A stretch of 33,332 nucleotides of DNA, taken from Bdellovibrionales bacterium. GTDB taxonomy: Bacteria > Bdellovibrionota > Bdellovibrionia > Bdellovibrionales > UBA1609. The notes under the pieces were generated by a model. That model did not search any database. It worked only from the letters and a program-made list of their open reading frames with translations, and was not told the DNA's origin. Position numbers and translations under genes: made by a program. The stretch is taken from assembly GCA_013216195.1 (NCBI GenBank), contig JABSOQ010000027.1, positions 1 through 33,332 of the forward strand, written 5' to 3'. Positions 1 to 8,475 of this stretch are shown piece after piece (the stretch's first letter is position 1; the number at the start of each line of letters is the position of its first letter).

Positions 1-1167
1 GACCCTAAAAAAATGGAGGAGCTCCAAGGCAAGAGAGTGGCTTTATTTGCTCATCCGGCCTCGGTTGACCGCAAGCTTCGCCATGCGGTTGATTTGCTTT
101 TCGAAGCTGGAATAGAGCTAACTTGTCTTTTTGGGCCGCAGCATGGAATCAAGGGTGATAAGCAAGACAATATGATCGAGACAGCGGATGAAGTTGCCCC
201 TGTTTATAAAATCCCAGCTTACAGTTTGTACGGCAAAGTGAGGCGTCCAACTGAAAAGATGCTAGCCGACTTTGATTTGATGCTTTTTGATCTGCAAGAT
301 GTAGGCTGCAGGATCTACACTTACCTGACAACATTGGTTTACCTTCTCGAAGATTTTGAGAAATCGGGTCATGAACTCTGGGTTCTTGATAGACCCAATC
401 CTGCAGGTAGACCCATTGAGGGCACATATCTGCTGGATGATTTTCACAGCTTCGTTGGTGCAGCTCCTTTGCCAATGCGGCACGGTCTAACACTTGGTGA
501 AGCTGCCAACTGGTATAAGGCCACAAAGTCTCTATCAACAAAGCTAGAGGTGATCGCAATGCAAGACTACAGCATGACACCTGAGGCGGGGTGGGGCTGG
601 CCAACTGAGTTGCCATGGGTCAACCCATCGCCAAACATTCCCACAGTGACCTCTACTCGAGTGTTTTGTGGTAGTGTTTTGTTAGAGGGAACATTTGTTA
701 GCGAGGGGCGGGGAACGACAAGAGCCTTAGAGTTGCTTGGAGCGCCCATGATTGAACCAGATAAGCTTGTTTCTCTTCTGCGACAAGAATTCTCAGAGGT
801 TGTTGCTGGTTGTGAATTGCGGCCCTGCTACTTCGAGCCGACATTTCAAAAGCATGCAAAGCATTTGTGCGGCGGCTTTCAGGTTCATGTTGATGATGCC
901 CTATATGATGAAAAGGCCTTTCAACCTTACCGTCTTTTCGCCGCAGCTTTAAGGTGTCTCCGTAAGCTTTACCCCGAATTTGAATTGTTTAAAAAGCCTC
1001 CTTATGAATACGAAGAGAAGCTATTGCCGATCGAAATACTGTCTGGATCTACGGCATTGAAAACCTGGGTAGAGAGTGAGCAGCCGCTTTCTGCTCTAGA
1101 TGAGGTTTTAAGGCCTGATGAACAGCGCTGGGCCTCAGAGCGTAAGCCATTTTTACTGTATCAGTAG
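1..1167 (+). CDS. namZ: Exo-beta-N-acetylmuramidase NamZ family (DUF1343/GH171), 5' end outside window
   Basis: The product resembles the DUF1343/NamZ family, which releases N-acetylmuramic acid from the non-reducing ends of peptidoglycan fragments during cell-wall turnover or scavenging. Visible family landmarks are the GKRVALFAHPASVD start of the Rossmann-like domain, the FGPQHGIKG motif, SLYGKVRRPT, MLFDLQDVGCRIYTY, WVLDRPNPAGR and PMRHGLTLGE. The first ATG is at base 13, but the frame is open to base 1 and family members normally have more residues before the GKRV motif, so the gene probably starts upstream and is 5'-partial here. No signal peptide can be judged for the same reason. It converges on the histidine kinase gene, with 32 bp between the stops. 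Family assignment is confident; cellular location is unknown. Confidence 0.85.
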   Translation, partial: DPKKMEELQGKRVALFAHPASVDRKLRHAVDLLFEAGIELTCLFGPQHGIKGDKQDNMIETADEVAPVYKIPAYSLYGKVRRPTEKMLADFDLMLFDLQDVGCRIYTYLTTLVYLLEDFEKSGHELWVLDRPNPAGRPIEGTYLLDDFHSFVGAAPLPMRHGLTLGEAANWYKATKSLSTKLEVIAMQDYSMTPEAGWGWPTELPWVNPSPNIPTVTSTRVFCGSVLLEGTFVSEGRGTTRALELLGAPMIEPDKLVSLLRQEFSEVVAGCELRPCYFEPTFQKHAKHLCGGFQVHVDDALYDEKAFQPYRLFAAALRCLRKLYPEFELFKKPPYEYEEKLLPIEILSGSTALKTWVESEQPLSALDEVLRPDEQRWASERKPFLLYQ

Positions 1168-1199
1168 GGCCTGAGGTGCTTGAGTGGTTGGCAGACCAG

Positions 1200-2417
1200 C
1201 TAGGCTGCTAGGTCGCCACCCTCTTCAGGTCTGAGACGGTACATAGATTCTTCTAGAATTTGGTCAACAGGAACCTTAACCCAGAAGCAGGTGCCAACAC
1301 CTTCTTCGCTATCAAACTCGATAGTTCCGCCCATGCCTTCAATCAATCTTTTCGAAATTGGCATGCCAAGCCCTGTGCCTTGGTGATGAGTTGCCACTTT
1401 GCCTAGTGTTTCGAACTCATCAAAGACCTTGGCTTTGCCTTCTTCAGAAATGCCTTTGCCAGTATCTTTTACGTAAGTCCAAACGAAACCGTCTTTGACC
1501 TCAAGCCAGACTTCGACAGTGCCATTCGCTTTGTTGTATTTGATGGCGTTGCTCACCATATTGGTGATCACTTGTTTGAATCTCACATCATCGAGATAGC
1601 ATTTGAAGTCTTCACCCTCTTGAGCTCTCATCGACATTGATACGTTGGTGTTAGTTGCCACACCCATTTGAGATTCAACAATATCGGCGACAATGCTGTA
1701 GGCGTCTTTGTGACCCAAGTAGAAGTCCATCTTGCCAGCCTGTATTTTAGCAAAGTCGAGAATGTCGTTGATCAAGGCCGAAAGGTAGTGGCCCTGCTCG
1801 TAGATCATATCAATGAACTCTTTCATTTCATCTTCTGTATCAAAGAGCCCCATCTTCAAGACTTCCGACGACGCAATCATAGCAGATAGGGGAGTGCGAA
1901 GCTCATGCGTGGTAAGAGCAATGAAGCGGTTCTTTGCAATGTCGAGCTCTTTTAACTGTTTGTTCTGCATCAAGAGCTCTTCATAGGCAGATTTGATTGC
2001 GGCCTGCTTTTCGACCAAGTCTCTTTGCAGCTTCTTTTGTAAAGTCACATCTTGAATCATCAAGGCGATAACCTCAACTTCTTCAAGCTTTAAGTGCTTG
2101 ACCCCAATATTGGCAATGAACTGCTGCCCATTGTACTTGTTAACTAGCAGATCAGAGTATAGGCCTTCAAATTCGGTCATTTCAGCCTGAAAACACTTTA
2201 CCCCGGCCCTTTCATCTTGAGTGAATAGGCCCTCGAGATTGAGAGTTTCATCTTGTGTCGCGTGAGCTAGCTCAAATAGAGTTTCACCAACTTTGTTGAC
2301 GTAAATGCAGTCGTGAGAGTCTTTTTCGAAAGCAATAAAGCCGAGTATGGCTTCTTCAACAATCACATTGTTCAACTCTTGCTTAAAAGCTGCCTCGATC
2401 TTTTTTACTTTACTCAC
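1200..2417 (-). CDS. PAS-like sensor histidine kinase
   Basis: This 405-residue kinase has no membrane segment, so it is probably cytoplasmic. Residues about 15-125 look like a degenerate PAS sensor domain, followed by a short coiled coil (about 126-160). The HisKA H-box has the phospho-acceptor His171 in TTHELRTPLSA. The ATPase domain shows the N-box NMVSNAIKYN, the G1 box DTGKGIS and the G2 box GTGLGMPISKRL. It is the last gene of an operon: its start overlaps the end of the HDOD gene by 8 bp, and the response regulator lies just upstream. That order suggests the kinase phosphorylates that regulator. The input signal cannot be read from the sequence. Confidence 0.93.
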   Translation of the reverse strand: MSKVKKIEAAFKQELNNVIVEEAILGFIAFEKDSHDCIYVNKVGETLFELAHATQDETLNLEGLFTQDERAGVKCFQAEMTEFEGLYSDLLVNKYNGQQFIANIGVKHLKLEEVEVIALMIQDVTLQKKLQRDLVEKQAAIKSAYEELLMQNKQLKELDIAKNRFIALTTHELRTPLSAMIASSEVLKMGLFDTEDEMKEFIDMIYEQGHYLSALINDILDFAKIQAGKMDFYLGHKDAYSIVADIVESQMGVATNTNVSMSMRAQEGEDFKCYLDDVRFKQVITNMVSNAIKYNKANGTVEVWLEVKDGFVWTYVKDTGKGISEEGKAKVFDEFETLGKVATHHQGTGLGMPISKRLIEGMGGTIEFDSEEGVGTCFWVKVPVDQILEESMYRLRPEEGGDLAA

Positions 2418-3306
2418 CAGATAGTATCCTTAAGAAGCCGCCAGCCCCATCTAGACCGGCCTTGATTTCGTGTACCAATTTTTTAAAACCCGTCTGTGGA
2501 TCAATTGTGAGTCGTTGCATGACATCTTTCGGTACTCCAATCACTTTGGAGTGACCGCTGTTTCCGTATTTCAATGCATGAGTAAGCAAGTTCGCCAAGT
2601 AGATGATGTCGACGACTTGATTCATCTCTGAGGCGAGGCCACCACGAAGACTAGGGTCTTGTTGGTGGTGGTATTTAATACAGGCCATAAACTGTGATGG
2701 CAGAGTCCACTTTTGAGCCAGAAGGTAGCCGACCGTTTTATGGTTAGGGATTTCGAGCTTTGTTTCGGCCTCTTGGTAGCTAATCCCTTCAGCAGCTGCT
2801 AGTGCTGAGATCTCTTCTACTGTTTCGGGTGACATCGTGAACATCGCAACCTTGCCCATGTCGTGAACTAGGCCACAGGTGAAAAGATCTTGTGGGGTCG
2901 GGTGGCGCACGAACTTGGCGATTGTTTCAGCTGCAACGGCGACTCCTAATGAGTGCTTCCAGAATTCGTTAATATCGAAAGTTGATGGGCCACCTTTGAC
3001 ATCGAGCGCTTTCAAAATTGATGCAGATAGCACGAGCTGGTGGACAGTATCATAGCCTGCGTAGGCAATGGCTCGATCAAGGGAGCTAACTCCACCCGGG
3101 ATTGCGTAATAAGCCGAGTTAACCAACTTCAATACCTTGGTGGTCAAACTTTGATCATTTGCCATGATCTTTTCCACATCTGATGTGGAAGACATCGGGT
3201 CATTAATGACTTTGCTGAGTTCGTAAACAATAGCGGGCAGCGTTGGAAGCTCTTCCAGTCGCTCAATTATATCATCTTGGGAGAGTTTCTTAGCTGCTGC
3301 CATCAT
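2410..3306 (-). CDS. HDOD-domain signalling protein
   Basis: The 298-residue protein matches the HDOD family, non-catalytic relatives of HD phosphohydrolases found in bacterial signal transduction. Recognisable features are the N-terminal LEELPTLPAIVYELSKVI helix, LVNSAYYAIPGGVSSLDRAI, and the VHDMGKVAMF stretch that replaces a full HD metal site. ATG codons at 3306 and 3303 follow the response regulator's TAA directly, so the two genes abut with no gap. The downstream kinase overlaps it by 8 bp. Such proteins usually act as output or adaptor modules for a linked receiver domain; here the partner is inferred to be the upstream response regulator. No transmembrane segment or signal peptide is seen. 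Confidence 0.92.
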   Translation of the reverse strand: MMAAAKKLSQDDIIERLEELPTLPAIVYELSKVINDPMSSTSDVEKIMANDQSLTTKVLKLVNSAYYAIPGGVSSLDRAIAYAGYDTVHQLVLSASILKALDVKGGPSTFDINEFWKHSLGVAVAAETIAKFVRHPTPQDLFTCGLVHDMGKVAMFTMSPETVEEISALAAAEGISYQEAETKLEIPNHKTVGYLLAQKWTLPSQFMACIKYHHQQDPSLRGGLASEMNQVVDIIYLANLLTHALKYGNSGHSKVIGVPKDVMQRLTIDPQTGFKKLVHEIKAGLDGAGGFLRILSGE

Positions 3307-3813
3307 TTAGCTCGCAATTTTATTGATCTTTTTATCTGGAAACAGCTCTTGCAACTTTGCTGTTACTCTTGCGAACGTTACAGGCTTCAATATGTAGCCG
3401 TTTACATTCATAGATTTGGCTTCAAGAATGTACTCTTTGTCTGAAACTGCAGTTACCAAGACAACTGGCAAATCTTTAAGCTCGTCATCACCACGAACTG
3501 AACGCAACAGATCGATTCCATCTTTTACAGGCATCATGATGTCAGAGATGATCGCAACAAACTTTTCGTTTCCACGTAACTTTTGAGCCTCTTCCCAGGC
3601 CTGTTCACCATTCTCGCAGCCAACGACTTCGTAGCCCAATTTCTGGAGGAGATGAATTAAGATCTTGCGGTTAGGCGGAGAATCTTCTGCAACTAAGATG
3701 ATCTCTTTGTCGCTGACTGGAGCTGCTGTCTCTTGATCTTGAGCTTCTTCGGCTGCACCTTCGGCTTTTACTTCTTCGTTCTCTGCTACAGAGTCTTGGT
3801 TGTTGTCAGACAT
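3307..3813 (-). CDS. Single-domain response regulator with acidic N-terminal tail
   Basis: The product is a CheY-like receiver of 168 residues. The first 36 residues are a low-complexity, Glu/Asp/Ala-rich tail. The receiver then shows the acidic pair E43-D44, the phospho-acceptor D91 in IISDIMMPVKDG, the switch Thr121 and the conserved Lys143 in ILKPVT. No DNA-binding or enzymatic output domain follows, so it probably acts by protein contact, most plausibly with the HDOD protein encoded directly after it. It is the first gene of the operon regulator-HDOD-kinase. The ribosome-binding GGAGG lies in a predicted hairpin (separate entry), which may limit translation. The function of the acidic tail is unknown. 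Confidence 0.93.
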   Translation of the reverse strand: MSDNNQDSVAENEEVKAEGAAEEAQDQETAAPVSDKEIILVAEDSPPNRKILIHLLQKLGYEVVGCENGEQAWEEAQKLRGNEKFVAIISDIMMPVKDGIDLLRSVRGDDELKDLPVVLVTAVSDKEYILEAKSMNVNGYILKPVTFARVTAKLQELFPDKKINKIAS

Positions 3814-3824
3814 GATAATTCGAC

Positions 3825-3849
3825 CCTCCTGATACTGATATATCGGAGG
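3825..3849 (-). promoter_or_regulatory. Hairpin enclosing the response-regulator ribosome-binding site
   Basis: Read on the minus strand, CCTCC at 3849-3845 pairs with GGAGG at 3829-3825. The stem continues with GATA against TATC after a single bulged base, leaving a six-base loop. GGAGG is the only good Shine-Dalgarno match ahead of the regulator's ATG at 3813, about 11 bases away. Pairing would hide it, so a translational switch (temperature, protein or RNA controlled) is possible. The pairing is seen in the sequence; the regulatory role is inference. Confidence 0.4.
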
Positions 3850-3927
3850 TGATTACCTATGAATTGAGCATTTTAGAGTGCAAGGGCTCTTGAACTAGAC
3901 TTTACGGTGGTCTTCAATGTTAAGATT

Positions 3928-4431
3928 TTATGAGAGCTTGCTGGCGAGGCCTTTATTCATCTTTTGAACTTTAACTTTTAGACCGTTTTGGTAATGGTCA
4001 AGAGCCTTGGCAAGTCGTGTCTGTTTCAAAGCGAGAATTCTTACAGCAAGCAAGCCGGCATTAAATGAGTTGTCGACCGCCATGGTGGCTACCGGCACAC
4101 CTTTAGGCATCTGAGCAATTGAAAGCAAGGAGTCGAGGCCGTTGATCTTACCAACCTTAACGGGTACTCCGATCACTGGCAAGTTGGTAACTGACGCCAC
4201 CATTCCGGGCAAGTGAGCGGCACCTCCTGCTCCTGCAATAATGACTTGAAAACCATTCTTTTGAGCTTGCTTCGCAAATCGTATCATCTTTTCTGGAGTG
4301 CGGTGAGCTGAGACCACCTCGACATGGGCTTTGACTTTGAATTCTTGCAAGATCTCAAGCGCAGGTCTTAGGACGGGCAAATCTGAATCACTACCCATGA
4401 TGATGGCTACCTGTGCTTTACTTGAACTCAT
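3928..4431 (-). CDS. purE: N5-carboxyaminoimidazole ribonucleotide mutase, PurE
   Basis: PurE converts N5-CAIR, made by PurK, to CAIR in de novo purine synthesis. The 167-residue length fits class I bacterial PurE. Motifs seen are IIMGSDSDLPVL near the N-terminus, EVVSAHRTPEKM with the catalytic His region, IAGAGGAAHLPGMVAS, and the GVPV and NAGLLAVRIL segments. Its ATG overlaps the purK stop as ATGA, so the pair is translationally coupled in the usual order purK-purE. It is the last gene of the operon that begins with the APC permease; no U-rich terminator hairpin is evident after it. Confidence 0.96.
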   Translation of the reverse strand: MSSSKAQVAIIMGSDSDLPVLRPALEILQEFKVKAHVEVVSAHRTPEKMIRFAKQAQKNGFQVIIAGAGGAAHLPGMVASVTNLPVIGVPVKVGKINGLDSLLSIAQMPKGVPVATMAVDNSFNAGLLAVRILALKQTRLAKALDHYQNGLKVKVQKMNKGLASKLS

Positions 4432-5555
4432 ACCTTCATATCCTTCACTGAGTTTTCGGCTAACTTTAATGCGGCATTGGCATTTGAGGCAAGGGCATTT
4501 ACATGGCCCATCTTTCGGCCTTTCCTGTTTTCATGCTTACCGTACCAATGAACGTGTACGGCTTTCTTAGTTTTTAAGGAAACTGTTTTGATTCCGCTAC
4601 CAATTAAGTTTTTCATTGCAAAACCACCAGCAAAACACTGGGGAGCAACAAGATCTCGACCTGTAACCGCTTTGATGTGCATTGAGAATTGGTCTTCGTT
4701 GAAGCCATTGAGGCTGTAGTGGCTAGAGTTGTGAACTCGCGGTGCAATTTCGTTCACCAAAAGCTCGCCAAGCCTTGTTTCAAATAGCTCGAATGCGATA
4801 ACTCCGACGTACTCGAGGCTGGTTAGTGCTCTTTGAATTTTGTTGAGGAATCTGAGGTGTCGATCTGTCCTCATTGGGCCCTTCACCCAGTCGCATCTCG
4901 AATCAGTCTGAAAGCTCTCGACTATGGGGTACTTCACAATTTGTCCGGTTCGTGACCTTGCAAAGGTAACAGCCAACTCGCGCTTGAAAGGCACGAAGGC
5001 TTCAGCCACATAGCTGATTTTCTGCTCAGCCAACTGGGCGTCTATACTTTGAAAGCTTTGCTCATCTTCGACTATGAATGTGCCGTAGCCATCGTAACCG
5101 CCCATGTTCTTTTTCATTACGATCTTTTTGCTTCCCAAAGTGCTTTGTAGATTTGAGAAACTTCGAATTTGCTCAGAGTCTAACCAAGGAGAAGTGGGCA
5201 ATTTTACTGAATCGAGCCAGGCTTTTTGGGTTTTTCGTTGCTGAAGAAGCTTCATCTGTTGAGTCTTCGGATATGATCGCGCTCCCGCATCTTTCAATAG
5301 GCTCACGACTTTGTCAGCATCAATGAACTCACTTTCATAGGTGACAACCTTGACCTGATTCAGAAACTTCTTTAGGTCTGCGGTCTTTTTAGGGTCGCCT
5401 TGTATCCAGCTATTCGTGACTTGAGCCGCTGGGTCTTTGGGGTCTGTCGAAAGAGCGCAGGCAGGTATTCCAAGCTCATGAGCTTTCAGAAGCATCATTC
5501 TTGCTAGCTGGCCACCCCCAAGTATGCCAATTTCATACTTTTCATTTTTAGCCAT
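4428..5555 (-). CDS. purK: N5-carboxyaminoimidazole ribonucleotide synthase, PurK
   Basis: PurK is an ATP-grasp enzyme that carboxylates AIR with bicarbonate to N5-CAIR, the substrate of PurE. The 375 residues begin with the nucleotide-binding GILGGGQLARMM. The ATP-grasp body shows KIVMKKNMGGYDGYGTF and YVAEAFVPFKRELAV, and the metal/active-site region shows VIAFELFE and LVNEIAPRVHNSSHYS. The ATG overlaps the end of the glutaredoxin gene by 8 bp, and the stop overlaps the purE start by 4 bp, so it lies within one transcript. No anomaly was seen. Confidence 0.96.
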   Translation of the reverse strand: MAKNEKYEIGILGGGQLARMMLLKAHELGIPACALSTDPKDPAAQVTNSWIQGDPKKTADLKKFLNQVKVVTYESEFIDADKVVSLLKDAGARSYPKTQQMKLLQQRKTQKAWLDSVKLPTSPWLDSEQIRSFSNLQSTLGSKKIVMKKNMGGYDGYGTFIVEDEQSFQSIDAQLAEQKISYVAEAFVPFKRELAVTFARSRTGQIVKYPIVESFQTDSRCDWVKGPMRTDRHLRFLNKIQRALTSLEYVGVIAFELFETRLGELLVNEIAPRVHNSSHYSLNGFNEDQFSMHIKAVTGRDLVAPQCFAGGFAMKNLIGSGIKTVSLKTKKAVHVHWYGKHENRKGRKMGHVNALASNANAALKLAENSVKDMKV

Positions 5556-5802
5556 TGAGCTTGCTATCCAGTTCTCCAGCCTGCTCGAGGGCCATCATAT
5601 CGGAGAAACCACCGATCATCTCTTCGCCGATAAAAATCTGAGGAACAGTGCGAAAGCCAGTTCTTTCTCTGAGTGCTTGCAGTTCATCATCTTTGCCGTC
5701 GAGAACCACCTCTTCAAAATCAACGCCCTTTTGGCTGAGAAACTGTTTGGCTCGAACGCAAAAAGGGCAATTTGACCATGTGTAGACTTTTACGGGCTTC
5801 AT
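5548..5802 (-). CDS. grxC: Glutaredoxin, GrxC-like
   Basis: The 84-residue product is a dithiol glutaredoxin that reduces disulfides or glutathione mixed disulfides. It shows the redox motif CPFC in YTWSNCPFCVRAK, the cis-proline region TVPQIFIG and the glutathione-contacting GGFSDMMAL. The start chosen is the ATG at 5802, because TAAGGAG lies about 6 bases ahead and the family begins with a VKVYTW strand. The ATG at 5841 adds 13 residues and lies inside the upstream permease gene. The Shine-Dalgarno sequence overlaps the permease stop codon. It is in an operon with the permease, purK and purE. Confidence 0.93.
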   Translation of the reverse strand: MKPVKVYTWSNCPFCVRAKQFLSQKGVDFEEVVLDGKDDELQALRERTGFRTVPQIFIGEEMIGGFSDMMALEQAGELDSKLNG

Positions 5803-5812
5803 TCGAATCTCC

Positions 5813-7642
5813 TTAATCGATGACTTCAACGTCAACTTCAAGTTCTTGCTTGATATCTTCGGCTAACCTTAATGCTAAATTTCTATCTCTTCCGCTACCA
5901 AAGATCAATTTGTCAAATTTCACGGTGCGCTTGAGAGTTTGAAGGCCTTCGCTTAAGTTGCCTGGCAGGATCTTCACCGTGAGAATAAAATCTTCATCAG
6001 AGTAAACGGGTGCAATCTGCTGAGAGACAACACGCTGGAGAAGCTCGTAGAAGAACCCTTCAGGGTCGTTGCCGTCTTCAGCGTGAAAAACCACCAATTC
6101 AAAAGGGCCGTCATGCTTTGCTAGCAGGTTTCGAAGAGCCTGGTTGATCAGTCGACGGGCACCTGTACCACCTGCACAGAGAACGAAATGTGGTAAATCT
6201 TCAGGTAAGTCGAGAGATGAGGCGTACTGGCCCAAGCCAAGCCTCAGGTCAGAGCGGGTTTCGAGCCTTTGCTCGAGAATGCCCCAGCGAAAATAGGCCA
6301 TGAGCAGCAGGGTTGAGGCCAAAATCGTGATCAACATTAACAGAGCTTCATTTTCGGCGTGTTGCAAGATTACCAAAACTGCAAAACCCAACACGATACC
6401 TGAGAATAATGGAGGGATCGGTATGATTCGGTCTTTAATTGTTAAAAGAGTTTGTGACAGGTACTGGTTCGGTGTGTCTCTTCTCATGTCGCGGTTTCTC
6501 ATGAGAACCACGCCGACAGAGAAGCTCACCATTACCCCTAAGAAAGAAATCTCGTAGACTTTTGCTGCGATCTCGACTTCACCAGCTACGAGGGCTGACA
6601 TCATCATGCCAACCAGCATGAAGGGCAGTGCAATCATTGGGTAGCCTTGAATCGAAGGGTAATGGTGAGCGACACGGGTTAAGAGGATCTGGGGCAAATT
6701 TCCTTGTTTAGCCATCGTAGTAGCCAAGCCGATGAAGCCCACAAAAGCAGTGTTGGTAGCTGCGAAAAGGGTAAGGGTGGCATCGACCACAATAATCACC
6801 AGAAGAGTTTTGCCGCCAAGCTTTCCAGCAAGGCCCGACAGTAAATAGTCGATATTGAGATCAACTTCTTCTGGTGTGAGTAGCAGCAAGCAGAGTAGTG
6901 AGATCAATGGTGCTGTTGCTGAGACCAGGATCACTACGGTTCGGTACAGCATACGCACAGTTTTTAAAACAGGTTGTTCAAGTTCTTCCACAATCTGTGC
7001 GGCTGACTCAAAGCCTGTGATGCCAAGAAATGCAGCTGCAAAACCATACATCAGCATCGGTAGTGTCAGCTCGCCAGAGGGTGTTATTCGGTTGAGTTTT
7101 GTGAAATCAATGTCGCTCCAATTTATTGCCAAGTAGCCAAGGCCCCATACCCCCATCACAATGAGGAGAAAGAAATGGAAGCCTGCAATTGCTGTAACGA
7201 GTTTTGCAGGTTCCTTGATGCCTCTTGTGTTGAGTAAACCAAATAAGACAATAGGTATGAAAGATAGCATGACCACTACAGAGCTGCTTTGCCCACCGAC
7301 TAGAGAGGTGAGGTAGAAGCCTCCACTCAGAGAAGATACTGCCGCTGTGGCAAGGTAAGAGACAAAGGTCAGCGCACCGGCAAGTACCGCAGCTCTTCGA
7401 CCAACACTTCTCAAAATCATGGAGTAGGCGCCACCGTTGTAAGGGCTAAGGGCAAGCCCCTCTTCATAAGTTCTTTTGAAGACCCACATCATCAGGCAAG
7501 CAGTTAAAACGAAAAGAGGGGCCAAGTAGCCCACTTTTGGATATAAAATACCGGTACCATAAAAAACAGAGGTTCCTATGTCGGCCCCTACGATACCCGC
7601 TGCAATGACCCAGTTTAGGCCTTGTCCTTTTGCTGCTGCCAT
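5813..7642 (-). CDS. APC-family amino acid permease with C-terminal soluble domain
   Basis: The 609-residue protein has about 12 hydrophobic segments over residues 10-455. The N-terminal AAGIVGADIGTSVFYGTG is a typical first helix of the APC (amino acid-polyamine-organocation) superfamily. Also seen are FAAAFLGITGFESAAQIVEE, a substrate-site region of such carriers, and NTAFVGFIG. Residues about 475-609 form a soluble alpha/beta domain (FVLCAGGTGARRLI, FELVVFHAEDGND, DKLIFGSGRDRNLALRLAE) that resembles a universal-stress-like regulatory domain. It is the first gene of the permease-grx-purK-purE operon, with GAGGAG ahead of the ATG. The substrate is unknown; an amino acid is likely. Confidence 0.87.
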   Translation of the reverse strand: MAAAKGQGLNWVIAAGIVGADIGTSVFYGTGILYPKVGYLAPLFVLTACLMMWVFKRTYEEGLALSPYNGGAYSMILRSVGRRAAVLAGALTFVSYLATAAVSSLSGGFYLTSLVGGQSSSVVVMLSFIPIVLFGLLNTRGIKEPAKLVTAIAGFHFFLLIVMGVWGLGYLAINWSDIDFTKLNRITPSGELTLPMLMYGFAAAFLGITGFESAAQIVEELEQPVLKTVRMLYRTVVILVSATAPLISLLCLLLLTPEEVDLNIDYLLSGLAGKLGGKTLLVIIVVDATLTLFAATNTAFVGFIGLATTMAKQGNLPQILLTRVAHHYPSIQGYPMIALPFMLVGMMMSALVAGEVEIAAKVYEISFLGVMVSFSVGVVLMRNRDMRRDTPNQYLSQTLLTIKDRIIPIPPLFSGIVLGFAVLVILQHAENEALLMLITILASTLLLMAYFRWGILEQRLETRSDLRLGLGQYASSLDLPEDLPHFVLCAGGTGARRLINQALRNLLAKHDGPFELVVFHAEDGNDPEGFFYELLQRVVSQQIAPVYSDEDFILTVKILPGNLSEGLQTLKRTVKFDKLIFGSGRDRNLALRLAEDIKQELEVDVEVID

Positions 7643-7821
7643 GTTTGTGACTCCTCAAGATGCGTGGCCAGTTTAGTAAAGCTCTGTGGCCCCCGCAAAC
7701 CAATAAGTGACAGTAAGATGAAAGCTGTAACTCTCAACACAGGTTTGTGGCCAATTGAAATGCGGCGCATTAGAGCGAGGAGCTAATAGAACTTTTCTGA
7801 ATACTGAGAGATATCTGGGGT

Positions 7822-8475
7822 GTGAAACCAAAGACTTCAAATTGCCCGATTTGCCAAGGCTCATCCTTAAAACCAATAGATGAGCATGAGCCCGTCTATT
7901 GGCAATGCGCAGACTGCGAATACCTATTTTTAGAGCCAAGCGATCGCTTACAGAAAGCCTCCGAAAAGTCTCGATACGAAGAGCACAATAACGATTTGGG
8001 CGACCCGAAGTATCTCCAGTATTTGGAGAAAACTTGGCAGAAGATCTCGCAGGATGTGCCGCCCGGCGGGCTTGTTGTCGATTATGGTTGTGGCCCCACT
8101 AAGGGGCTTGAGGCTGTTTTGAAAGGTCAGGGCTTTCAAGTTGTGAGCTACGACCCCATTTTTTATCCAACGAGTGTGGAAATTCTAAACCATAAGGTTG
8201 ATGCCATTTACTGCTCAGAGGCCATCGAGCACATGTATAACCCAATAGTCGAAATTGAGTGCTGGCTTCGCTTACTCAAGCCTGGCGGAATGATCAGCTT
8301 GAGAACCGCCTTTCACTCGGGGGAGAACGGCTTTAGAAGCTGGTGGTACAAGGATGACCCGACTCACATTGGCTTTTTCAATGAGCAGACCTTTCAGTGG
8401 TTGGCTAACCGCTACAGCCTAGAGGTCTGCCACATGCACTCGCCCTACGCGAGTTTCAGAAAAAAAGCCCAATGA
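7822..8475 (+). CDS. Class I SAM-dependent methyltransferase with N-terminal zinc ribbon
   Basis: The 217-residue protein starts with a treble-clef-like zinc ribbon (CPIC at residues 8-11, CADC at 29-32). A Rossmann methyltransferase domain follows, with the SAM-binding LVVDYGCGPTKG near residue 93, the post-I region VVSYDPIF and the motif IV-like AIYCSEAIEHMYNP. This layout matches small Methyltransf_23-type enzymes; the acceptor is unknown. Translation is taken from the GTG at 7822. The gene is divergent from the permease operon. Its TGA abuts the stop of the convergent 859-residue protein gene with no base between. Confidence 0.82.
   Translation: MKPKTSNCPICQGSSLKPIDEHEPVYWQCADCEYLFLEPSDRLQKASEKSRYEEHNNDLGDPKYLQYLEKTWQKISQDVPPGGLVVDYGCGPTKGLEAVLKGQGFQVVSYDPIFYPTSVEILNHKVDAIYCSEAIEHMYNPIVEIECWLRLLKPGGMISLRTAFHSGENGFRSWWYKDDPTHIGFFNEQTFQWLANRYSLEVCHMHSPYASFRKKAQ

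Noticed and set aside
1169-1240. A tRNA-Ser-like D-arm phrase (GTGCTTGAGTGGTT)
   Set aside because: No T-arm, acceptor pairing or anticodon stem follows, and the stretch runs into the kinase coding sequence.
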